DNA of 64,000 nt from Marinomonas sp. SBI8L (GCF_001624705.1 NZ_JSEO01000011.1:62001-126000); one strand, 5' to 3'. Counted from the first letter of the stretch, positions 16,563 to 26,289 are shown. Program-made: numbers and translations. Notes: generated by a model not told the origin, from the letters alone.

Positions 16563-17573
16563 ATGATGCGCTCCGAATCTCGGGCACTACAATTAAACGA
16601 TCAGGGTCAACTTAAGCACTTTCTAACGCTTGATGGATTAGATAAATCCATATTGACCGAAATACTAGATCGCGCCGACTCATTTTTAAGCATGGGTGAG
16701 CAATCGGTTAAAAAAGTACCGCTACTACGCGGTAAAACAGTTGTTAATCTCTTCTTCGAAAACTCCACTCGTACTCGTACCACTTTTGAACTAGCAGCAA
16801 AGCGTTTGTCTGCTGATGTCATCAATCTCAATATCGAAACATCAGCGACTTCGAAAGGTGAATCTCTACTAGATACCTTACAAAACCTTGAAGCTATGCA
16901 AAGCGATATGTTTATCGTGCGTCATGCGGATAGCGGTGCGCCACACTTCATTGCTGAGCACTGTACGCCTAATGTTGCCATCATAAACGCTGGAGATGGC
17001 CGTCACGCTCATCCTACGCAAGCTATGTTGGATATGTTGACTATCCGTCGCCATAAAGAAAAATTTGAAGGTCTTAAAGTCGCCATTGTGGGTGATATTT
17101 TACACTCACGTGTTGCCCGCTCTCAGATCCATGCATTGAATACTTTAGGGGTTGATGAAGTAAGGCTGATAGGCCCTAAAACCTTGGTACCAGAGCACTT
17201 TAAAGAAATGGGAGCAGAAGTCTTCCATGAATTAGAGCCCGGTCTTGAAGATGTTGATGTCATCATAATGCTGCGTTTGCAAAAAGAGCGAATGCAAGGT
17301 GCTTTGCTACCAAGTGAAAGTGAATTCTATCGTCTTTATGGTTTGACCGAAGCTTCGCTGGCGTGGGCGAAACCTGACGCGATAGTCATGCACCCAGGCC
17401 CGATTAACCGTGGGGTAGAAATTTCCTCTGAGGTTGCTGATGGTGAGCATTCAGTGATTTTGAATCAGGTAACAAACGGCATTGCTGTGCGTATGGCTGT
17501 CTTGTCCATGGCTATGAGCGGCCAGCTACAGGAAAAAGAGCAACAGGCGTCATCCACAGGAGAAACGGTTTAA
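16563..17573 (+). CDS. pyrB: aspartate carbamoyltransferase catalytic subunit
   Basis: This enzyme condenses carbamoyl phosphate with aspartate, the first committed step of pyrimidine synthesis. The carbamoyl-phosphate site is [19 protein letters not shown]. Other family motifs are [38 protein letters not shown] and [13 protein letters not shown]. The ATG at 16563 has AGGA at 16551-16554 and gives 336 aa; the TTG further upstream is less likely. The long N-terminal extension ([17 protein letters not shown]) matches Pseudomonas-type ATCase, which forms a dodecamer with the inactive dihydroorotase encoded next, after one base. Confidence 0.95.
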   Translation: MMRSESRALQLNDQGQLKHFLTLDGLDKSILTEILDRADSFLSMGEQSVKKVPLLRGKTVVNLFFENSTRTRTTFELAAKRLSADVINLNIETSATSKGESLLDTLQNLEAMQSDMFIVRHADSGAPHFIAEHCTPNVAIINAGDGRHAHPTQAMLDMLTIRRHKEKFEGLKVAIVGDILHSRVARSQIHALNTLGVDEVRLIGPKTLVPEHFKEMGAEVFHELEPGLEDVDVIIMLRLQKERMQGALLPSESEFYRLYGLTEASLAWAKPDAIVMHPGPINRGVEISSEVADGEHSVILNQVTNGIAVRMAVLSMAMSGQLQEKEQQASSTGETV

Positions 17574-17574
17574 T

Positions 17575-18852
17575 ATGAAAACGTGTATTAAGAATGGTCG
17601 TATTATTGACCCTAGCCAAGAACTGGATGCGGAATTAGACCTTTATATTGAAGATGAAAAAATCGTCGCTTTAGGGGATGCTCCTGCAGGCTTTGTTGCT
17701 GATGAAACGATAGATGCCAGTGGCCAGTGGGTATTGCCTGGTTTAATTGATCTTGCCGTGTCTCTGCGTGAACCTGGTTATACTCAAAAAGGTAACATAG
17801 CATCCGAAACTTTAGCCGCAGCGTCTGGTGGTGTAACCACACTGGTTTGCCAACCAGATACTAAACCTATCGTTGATACTCCTGCAGTTGCGGCTCTAAT
17901 CCAAGATAAAGCCTTTGAGTCAGGACGCGCTAATGTCCTGCCTATTGGGGCGTTAACCCAAGGTCTTGAAGGTAAAAAGTTAAGTAACATGGTTGCTTTG
18001 ACTGAAGCTGGCTGTGTGGCTGTCTCCAACCATAGACATCCTATGGTGAATACTAAGGTGCTATCTCGTGCTTTAGAATATGCCTCAACTCATGATTTAT
18101 TAGTCATTTTTCACCCTGATGAAACTAGTCTGTCAGACGGCGGTTGTGCTCACGAAGGTGTTGTCTCAACTATGCATGGTTTATCCGGTATTCCTGAAAC
18201 AGCTGAGACAATTGCACTTGCTCGTGATCTGATGCTGATTGAAAAAACTAAGGTGAAAGCTCACTTTGCTCGCTTAAGTTCAGCTAAAGCTGTAGAGATG
18301 GTTGCCGATGCAAAGGCATCTGGCTTAGATGTGACGGCAGATGTGGCATTACATAACCTTTTACTCACTGATAACGTGTTAAGTGAGTTCGATGGCCACT
18401 ATCATGTATTGCCTCCATTAAGGTCTGAGGACGATAGATTAACTCTGATCGAAGGGATAAAAGCTGGCGTCATTTCGGCGATTTGTTCTGACCATCAGCC
18501 CCATGAAAAGATGGCTAAGATAGCACCGTTTTCTGCCACAGAGCCTGGTATGGCAAATTTAGAAATACTCTTGCCACTCGCTATGACTCTGATGGATGAA
18601 GGGGATTTAGACTTTAATTTACTACTGACTTGCTTAACCCAAGGGCCTGCATCTTGCTTAGGAATTGAGGCTGGTTCACTTTCTGTTGGTAGCTATGCTG
18701 ACCTTGTGCTGTTTGATAGTACACAAAGATGGGAATGGTCTGGATCTAACCGTAAAACCAAGGGTCAAAACTCACCTTGGATTGGAGAAAACCTGATAGG
18801 TAAAGTGGTCTCTACCTACCTTTCAGGGCAAAAAGTTTTTCCTATCAATTAG
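17575..18852 (+). CDS. pyrX: inactive dihydroorotase-like subunit of ATCase (PyrX/PyrC')
   Basis: The 425-aa amidohydrolase-fold protein is clearly homologous to dihydroorotase: VLPGLIDLAVSLREPGYTQKGNIASETLAAASGGVTTLVCQPDT, and later SAICSDHQPHE. The metal-binding HxH of true enzymes is replaced by A61 and S63 in PGLIDLAVSLREPG, so catalysis is not expected. In Pseudomonas such a pseudo-enzyme is encoded right after pyrB and is needed structurally for the ATCase complex. The one-base spacing to pyrB fits that role. A functional dihydroorotase must be encoded elsewhere. Confidence 0.92.
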   Translation: MKTCIKNGRIIDPSQELDAELDLYIEDEKIVALGDAPAGFVADETIDASGQWVLPGLIDLAVSLREPGYTQKGNIASETLAAASGGVTTLVCQPDTKPIVDTPAVAALIQDKAFESGRANVLPIGALTQGLEGKKLSNMVALTEAGCVAVSNHRHPMVNTKVLSRALEYASTHDLLVIFHPDETSLSDGGCAHEGVVSTMHGLSGIPETAETIALARDLMLIEKTKVKAHFARLSSAKAVEMVADAKASGLDVTADVALHNLLLTDNVLSEFDGHYHVLPPLRSEDDRLTLIEGIKAGVISAICSDHQPHEKMAKIAPFSATEPGMANLEILLPLAMTLMDEGDLDFNLLLTCLTQGPASCLGIEAGSLSVGSYADLVLFDSTQRWEWSGSNRKTKGQNSPWIGENLIGKVVSTYLSGQKVFPIN

Positions 18853-18982
18853 TTAAGTCAGTATGACTGTTAACAAATTGTAATTGAAATGAAAAAAAGC
18901 TTACGCTTGATAGCTTTACTTTTAGTTGTGTAGAGTTAATCTAGTTTAAGGGTAATAGATTCAACCTAATGGCCAGGATTAC

Positions 18983-20122
18983 ATGACAAACCAATTATCA
19001 GAGCATGACATGCAAGTTAAAATAGCCCAGCTGGAACAACAGTTGGAACAGGTCCGTAATGAACGCGATGCTATGTCGCTGATTTACGACTCAAGCTACC
19101 AGATTCTTCACTACATTGCAGAAGGTGCCCCAACGGCGACCATCTTCGATGGCATGATGGATCAAATAGAGCGTTATTTTCCAAGCTATCAAGCCTGTTT
19201 AATGTTGGTCGACGAAACTGGCTCTCAATGGCGAGTAGAAGCAGGTACTGGTATAGAACATGATTTGGCGACGCCTTCTGGTGTGATCGAAGACTTTCCT
19301 ATGCAGTACTTTACTAACCACCTTGAGCAATCAAAAGAGTGTCTGTTATTTGTGCCAAACCTAACTCAAAACCCAGCATGGCGTGAGTGGAATAAGGTAT
19401 TAAATCAATACGACGTTGATGTGTGTATTGCTCAGCCTTTCAACTTCGAAGATGAAGGCTTTTTAGGTTACATGGTGGTATTTGCCCCTAGCTCCGAATC
19501 TCAAAACATTAATGTCTTTAAGCGTCTACTTGATTGCCTTATGCACATGTTGCATCTGTCTAGCCTAAGACAGAATGCGCAGACACGTTTACTTAACTCT
19601 GCCAACCACGACCCTTCCACTGGCTTAGCTAACCGCTATAACTTTAATACTAACTTCTCAATGATGTTGAAAGACGCAAAGCGTCATTTCCAACGTTTAT
19701 CAGTGATAGTGATAGAAGCTCATCAGTCTAAAGACTTTAGCGCACCCGCAGCAGAAGACATTAAAGACAGCATCATGAAGGTAGTTGCTAAGCGCCTACA
19801 AAAAAGTGTGCGCGATAATGATTTATTAGCGCGTTTTAGTGATGCTGAATTTGTAATGGCCTTAAGAGTTAAGCATTTGGAAGACTCTGAAATCATTGCC
19901 AATAAGATTTTACAAAGCATGGAAGAAGCGATTGTTATCGAAGGCCAAAGTTATAACATCACGCTTTCGTTAGGGATTAGCTACTATCCTGAGCACTCAA
20001 GCTTCTCTGAGCTTTATTCGGCGGCGACTCATGCCAAGAATAATGCCACAGAAGAACAAAAGTATTGCATTGAATACCATGGCCGTTTCTGTAAAAGCAG
20101 TGCAGATTTATATGACTTTTAA
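18983..20122 (+). CDS. GAF domain plus degenerate GGDEF domain protein
   Basis: This is a 379-aa cytoplasmic protein. Residues about 5-30 look like a short coiled coil (VKIAQLEQQLEQVRNERD), followed by a GAF-like sensor domain (about 40-185). From about 205 there is a GGDEF-family fold (SANHDPSTGLANRYNFNTNFSMML). The active-site loop reads FSDAEF (S286-F290) in place of GGDEF, and the substrate-side residues are also altered, so cyclic di-GMP synthesis is unlikely. It may bind a ligand or act through protein contacts. It occupies the place where pilT would be expected before yggS. Confidence 0.8.
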   Translation: MTNQLSEHDMQVKIAQLEQQLEQVRNERDAMSLIYDSSYQILHYIAEGAPTATIFDGMMDQIERYFPSYQACLMLVDETGSQWRVEAGTGIEHDLATPSGVIEDFPMQYFTNHLEQSKECLLFVPNLTQNPAWREWNKVLNQYDVDVCIAQPFNFEDEGFLGYMVVFAPSSESQNINVFKRLLDCLMHMLHLSSLRQNAQTRLLNSANHDPSTGLANRYNFNTNFSMMLKDAKRHFQRLSVIVIEAHQSKDFSAPAAEDIKDSIMKVVAKRLQKSVRDNDLLARFSDAEFVMALRVKHLEDSEIIANKILQSMEEAIVIEGQSYNITLSLGISYYPEHSSFSELYSAATHAKNNATEEQKYCIEYHGRFCKSSADLYDF

Positions 20123-20136
20123 TAAATAGTGATATG

Positions 20137-20256
20137 ATGCCTAACTTATTGCGAGTGTGAGTACTGGTGTCGGGTTAACCCATGACACCAATGATTTACA
20201 TTGGGTTAGGCATATTATTCAATTCGTTCAGTTGCGATCTAATCAGGTTATTAGAT
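20137..20256. other. strongly structured intergenic element
   Basis: Nested inverted repeats: the outer arms are ATGCCTAAC (20137-20145) and GTTAGGCAT (20205-20213), the inner arms TGGTGTC (20165-20171) and GACACCA (20184-20190), with the palindrome GGGTTAACCC (20172-20181) in the inner loop. A second hairpin follows: ATCTAAT (20237-20243) with ATTAGAT (20250-20256). No T run follows any stem. It could be a structured 5' leader of yggS, a small RNA or a small repeat element. Confidence 0.5.
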
Positions 20257-20405
20257 AGCGTCATTAGACAAGATGGTTTTTGTATACTGAACAAAGCAGA
20301 AATAACCTAGTCTTTTTGAATTACCGACATCTTGGTAAAGATAAAAAATTACCCACACCCGCCTAAATTATTTCATCAATTTTCTGTTAGGAGTGACGAT
20401 TCTCC

Positions 20406-21095
20406 ATGGCTATTGCCGAAAATATTTCTCAGACGAAACAGCAAATAGCAAAGCTCGAACAAAAGTATCAAAGAGCTGAGCACAGTGTTGCCCTACTTGC
20501 TGTAAGCAAAACTAAGCCCACCTCAGCGATTGAAGACGCATATGCACAAGGGCAGAGGATGTTTGGCGAAAACTATGTGCAAGAAGCGGCGGATAAAAGC
20601 CAACAACTGGCTCATCTAACGGATATTGAATGGCATTTTATTGGACCGATACAATCAAATAAAAGCCGTATTGTTGCCCAGTCAATGCATTGGGTTCACA
20701 CCATAGACAGAGAAAAAATCGCTACACGTTTAAGTGAGCAGAGGCCAGCAGACTTACCGCCTTTGAATGTATGTATTCAGGTAAATATTAGTGGAGAAGC
20801 CTCTAAATCCGGTATTTTACTCACCGAATTAGATTCACTTGTTGAAATAGTGAACAATCAGCCCAATCTTATCCTTCGAGGCTTGATGGCAATACCTGCA
20901 CCACAAACCTCATTAGACGATCAGCTCACAACTTATAAGCCTTTGTATCAGGCTTATCAGGCACTGGCTGATAAATACGACACAATTGACACCCTATCCA
21001 TAGGTATGTCGGGTGATATGGAAGCGGCGATTGCCAGTGGTAGTAGCATGGTACGTATAGGTACCGCTATATTTGGCGCCAGAGATTACACTTAG
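20406..21095 (+). CDS. yggS: PLP homeostasis protein YggS
   Basis: This 229-aa single-domain protein of the alanine-racemase N-terminal fold binds pyridoxal phosphate and keeps its cellular level balanced. The PLP lysine is in LLAVSKTKP. Other motifs are GENYVQEAADKSQQL, EWHFIGPIQSNKSRIVAQ and LSIGMSGDMEAAIASGSSMVRIGTAIFG, where Ser and Arg hold the phosphate. It precedes proC and yggT, the standard gammaproteobacterial order. Confidence 0.95.
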   Translation: MAIAENISQTKQQIAKLEQKYQRAEHSVALLAVSKTKPTSAIEDAYAQGQRMFGENYVQEAADKSQQLAHLTDIEWHFIGPIQSNKSRIVAQSMHWVHTIDREKIATRLSEQRPADLPPLNVCIQVNISGEASKSGILLTELDSLVEIVNNQPNLILRGLMAIPAPQTSLDDQLTTYKPLYQAYQALADKYDTIDTLSIGMSGDMEAAIASGSSMVRIGTAIFGARDYT

Positions 21096-21154
21096 ATTTA
21101 TTTGAATTTAGATTATCATTAGGGCAAACCTGATGATTGAGATTAGGAACTAAC

Positions 21155-21991
21155 ATGCAAGCAAGCATCGCTTTTATCGGCGTAGGCAATATGGCAGGCG
21201 CGATCATACGTGGCCTGATTCAAAATGGTTATCCAGCAGACTTAATTACTGGCACAGCAAGGGGTGAGGAAAAGCGTCAGGCCTTTACCCAAGAGCTTGG
21301 CATCAATATGACTGATGACAATAATGCCGCAGTCGCTGAAGCGGATGTGGTGGTTTTGTGTGTAAAACCAGCGCAAATGGCTGATGTTATCGCTGGTTTT
21401 AAGTCCGTCATTAGCCCAGACCAAGTGTATTTATCTGTTGCAGCTGGTTTAGGTTTAGAGAGCTTAAGCGATTGGCTAGGCGATGTCGCTATTGTACGTA
21501 GCATGCCAAATACACCAGCACAGTTAGGTTCTGGTATGACAGGCTTAATTGCTAATGACAAAGTAACAGATGCTCATAAAGATTGGGTGACTGAGTTATT
21601 TGCGAGTGTCGGAGACTCTTTGTGGGTGGAAGACGAAAAGCAGATGCACACGGTAACAGCTCTTTCTGGCAGTGCTCCCGCTTATTTCTTTCGCTTTTTA
21701 GAAGCCATGATCAAAAGTGGTCAAACACAAGGTTTAGACGAAGCATCTTGTCGTAAATTGGCATCTTATACTATGTTAGGTGCTGCTAGGATGGTGACAG
21801 AAACCAGTGAAGATATAAGTCAACTACGCAAAAATATTACTTCCCCGAATGGGACAACAGAACAAGCGCTTAACTCGTTTGAAGCGAGTGATATTGACCT
21901 GATAGTGGATCAGGCAATGCAGGCTTGTATTAATCGATCGAATGAAATGGCGACTTTATTTGCCTCAACGACAGAGAATAAGGACTCATAA
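21155..21991 (+). CDS. proC: pyrroline-5-carboxylate reductase
   Basis: This enzyme makes proline from pyrroline-5-carboxylate with NAD(P)H. The Rossmann start IAFIGVGNMAGAIIRGL and the C-terminal signature region (TALSGSAPAYFFRFLEAM, LRKNITSPNGTTEQAL) are intact. The ATG at 21155, with AGGA six bases upstream, gives 278 aa; the frame's earlier TTG is not needed. The last gene base is two bases before the yggT start, so the two are coupled. Confidence 0.95.
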   Translation: MQASIAFIGVGNMAGAIIRGLIQNGYPADLITGTARGEEKRQAFTQELGINMTDDNNAAVAEADVVVLCVKPAQMADVIAGFKSVISPDQVYLSVAAGLGLESLSDWLGDVAIVRSMPNTPAQLGSGMTGLIANDKVTDAHKDWVTELFASVGDSLWVEDEKQMHTVTALSGSAPAYFFRFLEAMIKSGQTQGLDEASCRKLASYTMLGAARMVTETSEDISQLRKNITSPNGTTEQALNSFEASDIDLIVDQAMQACINRSNEMATLFASTTENKDS

Positions 21992-21992
21992 A

Positions 21993-22538
21993 ATGACGTC
22001 AGATCCTATTATTTTTCTAATTAAAACATTAGCAAACCTGTATTTGTTTGTGGTTTTACTAAGGTTGCTACTGCAACTAACCAGAGCTGATTTTTACAAC
22101 CCGATCAGTCAGGGAATAGTAAAAGCCACTAACCCACTTGTGTTACCTTTACGTAAGTTTGTGCCCTCTGTAGCACGAGTAGATTCTGCTTCTGTTGTAC
22201 TCGCATTATTAGTGCAATTGGCTACGGTTGCCGTGGTATTTCTCTGGGTTGGTTATAAAGCCGATGTCTCCCAATATTTTATTTATACCTTTGTTGGTGT
22301 GATCTACCATTTATTGGATTTATATTTCTGGGCTATGCTAATTTCGGTAATTTTAAGCTGGGTTGCCCCGACGGCAAGCCATCCTGGTGCGCTTTTAGTA
22401 CAACAAATAACCGAGCCACTATACCGCTTTGTGAGAGGTTTTGTGCCTAATCTAGGTGGCTTAGACATCTCTCCGATTTTTATTTTCTTAGGAATTACCT
22501 TTGCTAAACAGATGCTAGCAGGCTTCGGTGTGATATAA
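21993..22538 (+). CDS. yggT: YggT family membrane protein
   Basis: This 181-aa inner-membrane protein has two copies of the YGGT domain: LANLYLFVVLLRLLLQLTRADFYNPISQGIVKATNPLVLPLRKFVP, and then a second around FWAMLISVILSWVAPTASHPGALLVQQITEPLYRFVRGFVP. The role is not settled; it is linked to osmotic-shock tolerance or membrane protein placement. The ATG at 21993 with AAGGA upstream was chosen, as the longer frame overlaps proC. Confidence 0.9.
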   Translation: MTSDPIIFLIKTLANLYLFVVLLRLLLQLTRADFYNPISQGIVKATNPLVLPLRKFVPSVARVDSASVVLALLVQLATVAVVFLWVGYKADVSQYFIYTFVGVIYHLLDLYFWAMLISVILSWVAPTASHPGALLVQQITEPLYRFVRGFVPNLGGLDISPIFIFLGITFAKQMLAGFGVI

Positions 22539-22689
22539 GGTTTTCTATGATTATAGCCCTGAGTTAATGTCAGGTATCTAATCAGGTGAATTGAGTACAA
22601 GGGCGTTATTCGATATGATGCGCGCCTTTGATGGAAAATATGTGTAGAAACAAAGTGTGTTATTCACTGTTTCCTCCTTTAAAATATAA

Positions 22690-23211
<522 letters not shown>

Positions 23212-23237
23212 GCTGAATAGATAGTCGTTAGCGTTAG

Positions 23238-23498
<261 letters not shown>

Positions 23499-23512
23499 CA
23501 AATAGTTTGCAT

Positions 23513-23550
23513 AAAAAAGCCAGTACTGGAATCCAGTGCTGGCTTTTTTT
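23513..23550 (+). terminator. terminator after the ferredoxin gene
   Basis: GCCAGTACTGG (23519-23529) pairs with CCAGTGCTGGC (23533-23543) with one wobble pair. The hairpin is flanked by AAAAAA upstream and a run of seven T downstream. It can serve both the ferredoxin gene and the convergent K+ channel gene. Confidence 0.9.
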
Positions 23551-23562
23551 ATGCGGTTTTAT

Positions 23563-24666
23563 TTAGTGAGTAAACAGTGCCTGCAAACTCTGCTTATCTG
23601 GCAAAGCATTATCATCATCTACCATTACGATCAGAGAGTTCGCTTGGATCTCTAACTTAGCTTTTGGCTGAGTCACTATCTCACCTTGAGTGTTTTCATA
23701 ACCCAAAGCCGTACCAATTCCTGCTTTCATCAAAGTAATTACGACATCGGCCCAACTCGTATCACGAATAGTGACTTGCAAACGCACCGTGTGATCCCCT
23801 TGGTGACGGAATAAGTCTTCGAGTACTTGCTCTGTGCCAGGTGCGATAAGAGAACGTACCAGCATCTCAGGATAAGCCCTGACAGGACGAATAACCGCAT
23901 TAGCGCCCGCTTCTTTAAATCTAGCTCTATTATGGTCATTAACTGCCTCAGCTAAGATATAGGCTGAGCTATTAAGTGCTTTGATACGATGAAGAATATC
24001 GAAGACGAGACTATCACTGTGAGCATTTTGGCTATCAGGGCTCAGTACCACAATAAACTTGGCTTTTTCAGCACTACAGGCTTCTAACGCACCTTCATTA
24101 GTGGCTTCACCTGTCTGGTGAACCGCACCAAAGCTTCGTAAGCTAAGTGGCAAGCCTTCCGGAAAGTCAGGCGTTAAAAACTGAATAGGCGTATTTTCAA
24201 GATCAGGAGTGTTACATACCTGATCAACCAAACGCTCTAAATAGGATTCAGTGTATAAAGTCGGGGTATTGATAATTAACAAATGGTCATGCATGTTTTC
24301 CCACTCCAATTGGCCTTTAATGCCCATCTCTTTCTTTTGAATTCTAAGCTCAATGTAATCACTGGCAATCTGTGCAAGTAAGGCTATGCCTAATCCGTAA
24401 ATCAGCACTATGGTGGTGGCTTGCCCCCAAAAGCTGGCTGCAGAAATATCACCATAACCCGTGGTACTTGCCGACGTCATGGTAAGCCAGAATGCTTGCC
24501 ACCAATCCATCTCTTCGAATAACACCATAGCGATGCTATGGGCCGCTAATACCAAGGCTAATAATAGAAATCGGGTTTTTAAATCTCGAGCAGCATGCAT
24601 AAAGACACGCTTACGAAAATCACCGCGCTTTCTTTTCTTCCTGAAACTTGACCAAAATGAATGCAT
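23563..24666 (-). CDS. two-TM potassium channel with RCK/TrkA-N domain
   Basis: This is a 367-aa inner-membrane protein. TM1 (about 32-49) is followed by the pore loop with selectivity filter TTGYGD (68-73), then TM2 (about 80-103), the plan of MthK/Kch-type channels. From about residue 120 there is a cytoplasmic Rossmann RCK domain, although its first strand reads HLLIINTPTLY with no classic GxGxxG, so nucleotide binding may be lost. A TrkA-C-like domain follows. The likely role is ligand-gated K+ flux. It is downstream of trmL on the same strand but with its own ribosome site. Confidence 0.88.
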   Translation of the reverse strand: MHSFWSSFRKKRKRGDFRKRVFMHAARDLKTRFLLLALVLAAHSIAMVLFEEMDWWQAFWLTMTSASTTGYGDISAASFWGQATTIVLIYGLGIALLAQIASDYIELRIQKKEMGIKGQLEWENMHDHLLIINTPTLYTESYLERLVDQVCNTPDLENTPIQFLTPDFPEGLPLSLRSFGAVHQTGEATNEGALEACSAEKAKFIVVLSPDSQNAHSDSLVFDILHRIKALNSSAYILAEAVNDHNRARFKEAGANAVIRPVRAYPEMLVRSLIAPGTEQVLEDLFRHQGDHTVRLQVTIRDTSWADVVITLMKAGIGTALGYENTQGEIVTQPKAKLEIQANSLIVMVDDDNALPDKQSLQALFTH

Positions 24667-24719
24667 CTTAGTGAATCACCCCTCTTACTTAATCCTATTC
24701 GCTAGTCGTTAACTCGCCT

Positions 24720-25196
24720 CTAGTCTAATTCTGCTGGCATAGCATAATCCAGCTGACGCCAAGACTCATACACCATGATGGCAACCGTATTAGACAGGTT
24801 CAAACTACGGCTATTAGGCTGCATAGGCAGTCTTAGTCTCTGCTCTTCTGGTAAGGCTTCGATAAACTCAATGGGTAAACCACGGGTTTCTGGACCAAAT
24901 ACCAAGACATCATTTTCTTCAAACTTAACTTCACTCGGAATCTTGCAGCCTTTGGTCGTTAACGCATAAACATTGCCTAACTCTTCTTGAGAGTCGACAA
25001 AAGCTTGCCAGTCTTTGTGGCGTTTTACACGGGCTACTTCATGATAATCCAAGCCTGCACGACGTACTTTTTTCTCGTCTAAATCAAAACCTAAAGGTTC
25101 GATCAAATGTAGCCTATAGCCAGTATTGGCACATAAGCGAATGACATTACCTGTATTAGGTGGAATTTCCGGTTGGTACAAAACAATATTAAGCAT
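24720..25196 (-). CDS. trmL: tRNA (cytidine/uridine-2'-O-)-methyltransferase TrmL
   Basis: This 158-aa SPOUT methyltransferase modifies the wobble base of tRNA-Leu. The protein starts [26 protein letters not shown] and carries [11 protein letters not shown] and a C-terminal trefoil knot [23 protein letters not shown], the SAM-binding signature. The GAGG ribosome site is good. It lies next to a tRNA-Phe gene transcribed the other way. Confidence 0.95.
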   Translation of the reverse strand: MLNIVLYQPEIPPNTGNVIRLCANTGYRLHLIEPLGFDLDEKKVRRAGLDYHEVARVKRHKDWQAFVDSQEELGNVYALTTKGCKIPSEVKFEENDVLVFGPETRGLPIEFIEALPEEQRLRLPMQPNSRSLNLSNTVAIMVYESWRQLDYAMPAELD

Positions 25197-25288
25197 AAAT
25201 TGGGCCTCTTTAGATAGGCTGCATATTATCAGAAATTCAAGGATAGCTAAGTCATTGTTAAAAAAATCAAAATTATTTAAAAAAGTGG

Positions 25289-25316
25289 TTGACGACTAAG
25301 CCGTCTCATATATAAT
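25289..25316 (+). promoter_or_regulatory. promoter of the first tRNA-Phe gene
   Basis: TTGACG (25289-25294), a 16-bp spacer and TATAAT (25311-25316) lie 11 bases before the tRNA. The GC-rich discriminator ACGCCGCAC is typical of stringently controlled stable-RNA promoters. The second tRNA-Phe also has TATAAT at the matching place (27355-27360) but no clear -35. Confidence 0.8.
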
Positions 25317-25327
25317 ACGCCGCACTT

Positions 25328-25403
25328 GCCCTGATAGCTCAGTCGGTAGAGCAGAGGATTGAAAATCCTCGTGTCCGTGGTTCGATTCCGCGTCAGGGCA
25401 CCA
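25328..25403 (+). tRNA. tRNA-Phe (GAA), copy 1
   Basis: This 76-nt cloverleaf has the acceptor stem GCCCTGA/TCAGGGC, D arm GCTC-AGTCGGTA-GAGC, anticodon stem GAGGA/TCCTC with loop TTGAAAA giving anticodon GAA, and T arm CGTGG-TTCGATT-CCGCG. The CCA end is encoded. It is identical to the copy at 27372-27447. Confidence 0.97.
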
Positions 25404-25811
25404 TTATTTCCGAAAAAGGCCAGCTTTCAAGCTGGCCTTTTTTCGTTCAGACTTTCGCAAATAGAGCAATTTGCAAAAGCAAAAAGCCCCATAGGCCTTG
25501 GTCTGTGGGGCTTTTTTATGACCTAAATTTTATAGTTTTATGCTTTTAGGGCACGCCCTTCGGGCCTTTCAGCCTACGTTGTCTCTTCGTGAAAGGGACC
25601 TAGATTAAGTCAAAGAGACGTCTTGATAGATACTTTTCTCTATATGCTTTAAAAGAGCAGACTGAAAATAGGAGGCTTAACCGCAACTTCCCTAGACTAC
25701 GCCATTCAAATTACAGAGCGCTTATCGCATAATAAGAAAGGCAGGCTTTAAGGATAGAGGCCAAGACTGGTCTTATTTAGGTCTAAAGAATAATCAAAAC
25801 TAAGGAAAGGT
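25404..25811. other. gene-free stretch after tRNA-Phe copy 1 with a second terminator-like hairpin
   Basis: Besides the terminator above, a second terminator-like hairpin lies at 25484-25517: AAGCCCCATAG pairs with CTGTGGGGCTT with one wobble pair, followed by TTTTTT. After it comes a GC-richer patch at 25548-25610 that can fold into small stems (CCC-TTC-GGG; CCTTTC with GAAAGG). It could be a structured RNA or a repeat seen elsewhere in the genome. Nothing else is recognised up to the ORF at 25812. Confidence 0.4.
25413..25443 (+). terminator. terminator after tRNA-Phe copy 1
   Basis: The 14-bp perfect arms AAAAAGGCCAGCTT (25413-25426) and AAGCTGGCCTTTTT (25429-25442) form a very strong hairpin with a T run. 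Confidence 0.92.
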
Positions 25812-26126
25812 ATGGACGCCATCGAAAAAAGAGATACAAGTATCGCCAATCAGCTAGGAAGCAATGAATTACCTGAGTTTGATGCCATAGGCGTTGAGCA
25901 ACTCGAAGCCATGTTACGTTTAAGGATGGCCGACTTTCTCGTTAACCAGCAAGAAGTGGACGGCCAAATGTGTAAAGGCAGCCTCAATCTACTGTCCGAA
26001 ATGTCAGATGTCCCCTCCTCTTACCTACACCAGTTCTTTCAAGAGAAATCTATCTGTATTACCAACATGAACAAGTTGGCCAACCATTTCAACGTGAAGT
26101 ACGTAGTGATGAATTTTCCAGTGTGA
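25812..26126 (+). CDS. small hypothetical protein with a possible helix-turn-helix
   Basis: This 104-aa soluble protein has the ribosome site AAGGAAAGGT. The C-terminal half (LNLLSEMSDVPSSYLHQFFQEKSICITNMNKLANHFNVKYVVMNF) has the spacing of an XRE/Cro-type helix-turn-helix, ending in the common 'LANHFNVxYxV' helix. The N-terminal half is acidic and has no recognised motif. It lies between two identical tRNA-Phe genes, an exchange-prone setting. Hairpin arms AGATAGTCTTAC (26249-26260) and GTAAGACTATCT (26269-26280) follow the gene. Its targets are unknown. Confidence 0.55.
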   Translation: MDAIEKRDTSIANQLGSNELPEFDAIGVEQLEAMLRLRMADFLVNQQEVDGQMCKGSLNLLSEMSDVPSSYLHQFFQEKSICITNMNKLANHFNVKYVVMNFPV

Positions 26127-26248
26127 TATGACACGCTATTTTTACAAATAGCCTTACAAACCTCTGAAATAAAAGGATGATTTTAAGTCTGTTAACTTTA
26201 GTCATTCTTTTTTAGCTAATAAGCACACTAATGATTTGCTTGAAAGCG

Positions 26249-26289
26249 AGATAGTCTTACTACTTTCTGTAAGACTATCTTTAAAATTT
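26249..26289 (+). terminator. terminator-like hairpin after the 104-aa gene
   Basis: A perfect 12-bp stem, AGATAGTCTTAC (26249-26260) with GTAAGACTATCT (26269-26280) and an 8-nt loop, is followed by TTAAAATTT. Confidence 0.65.
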
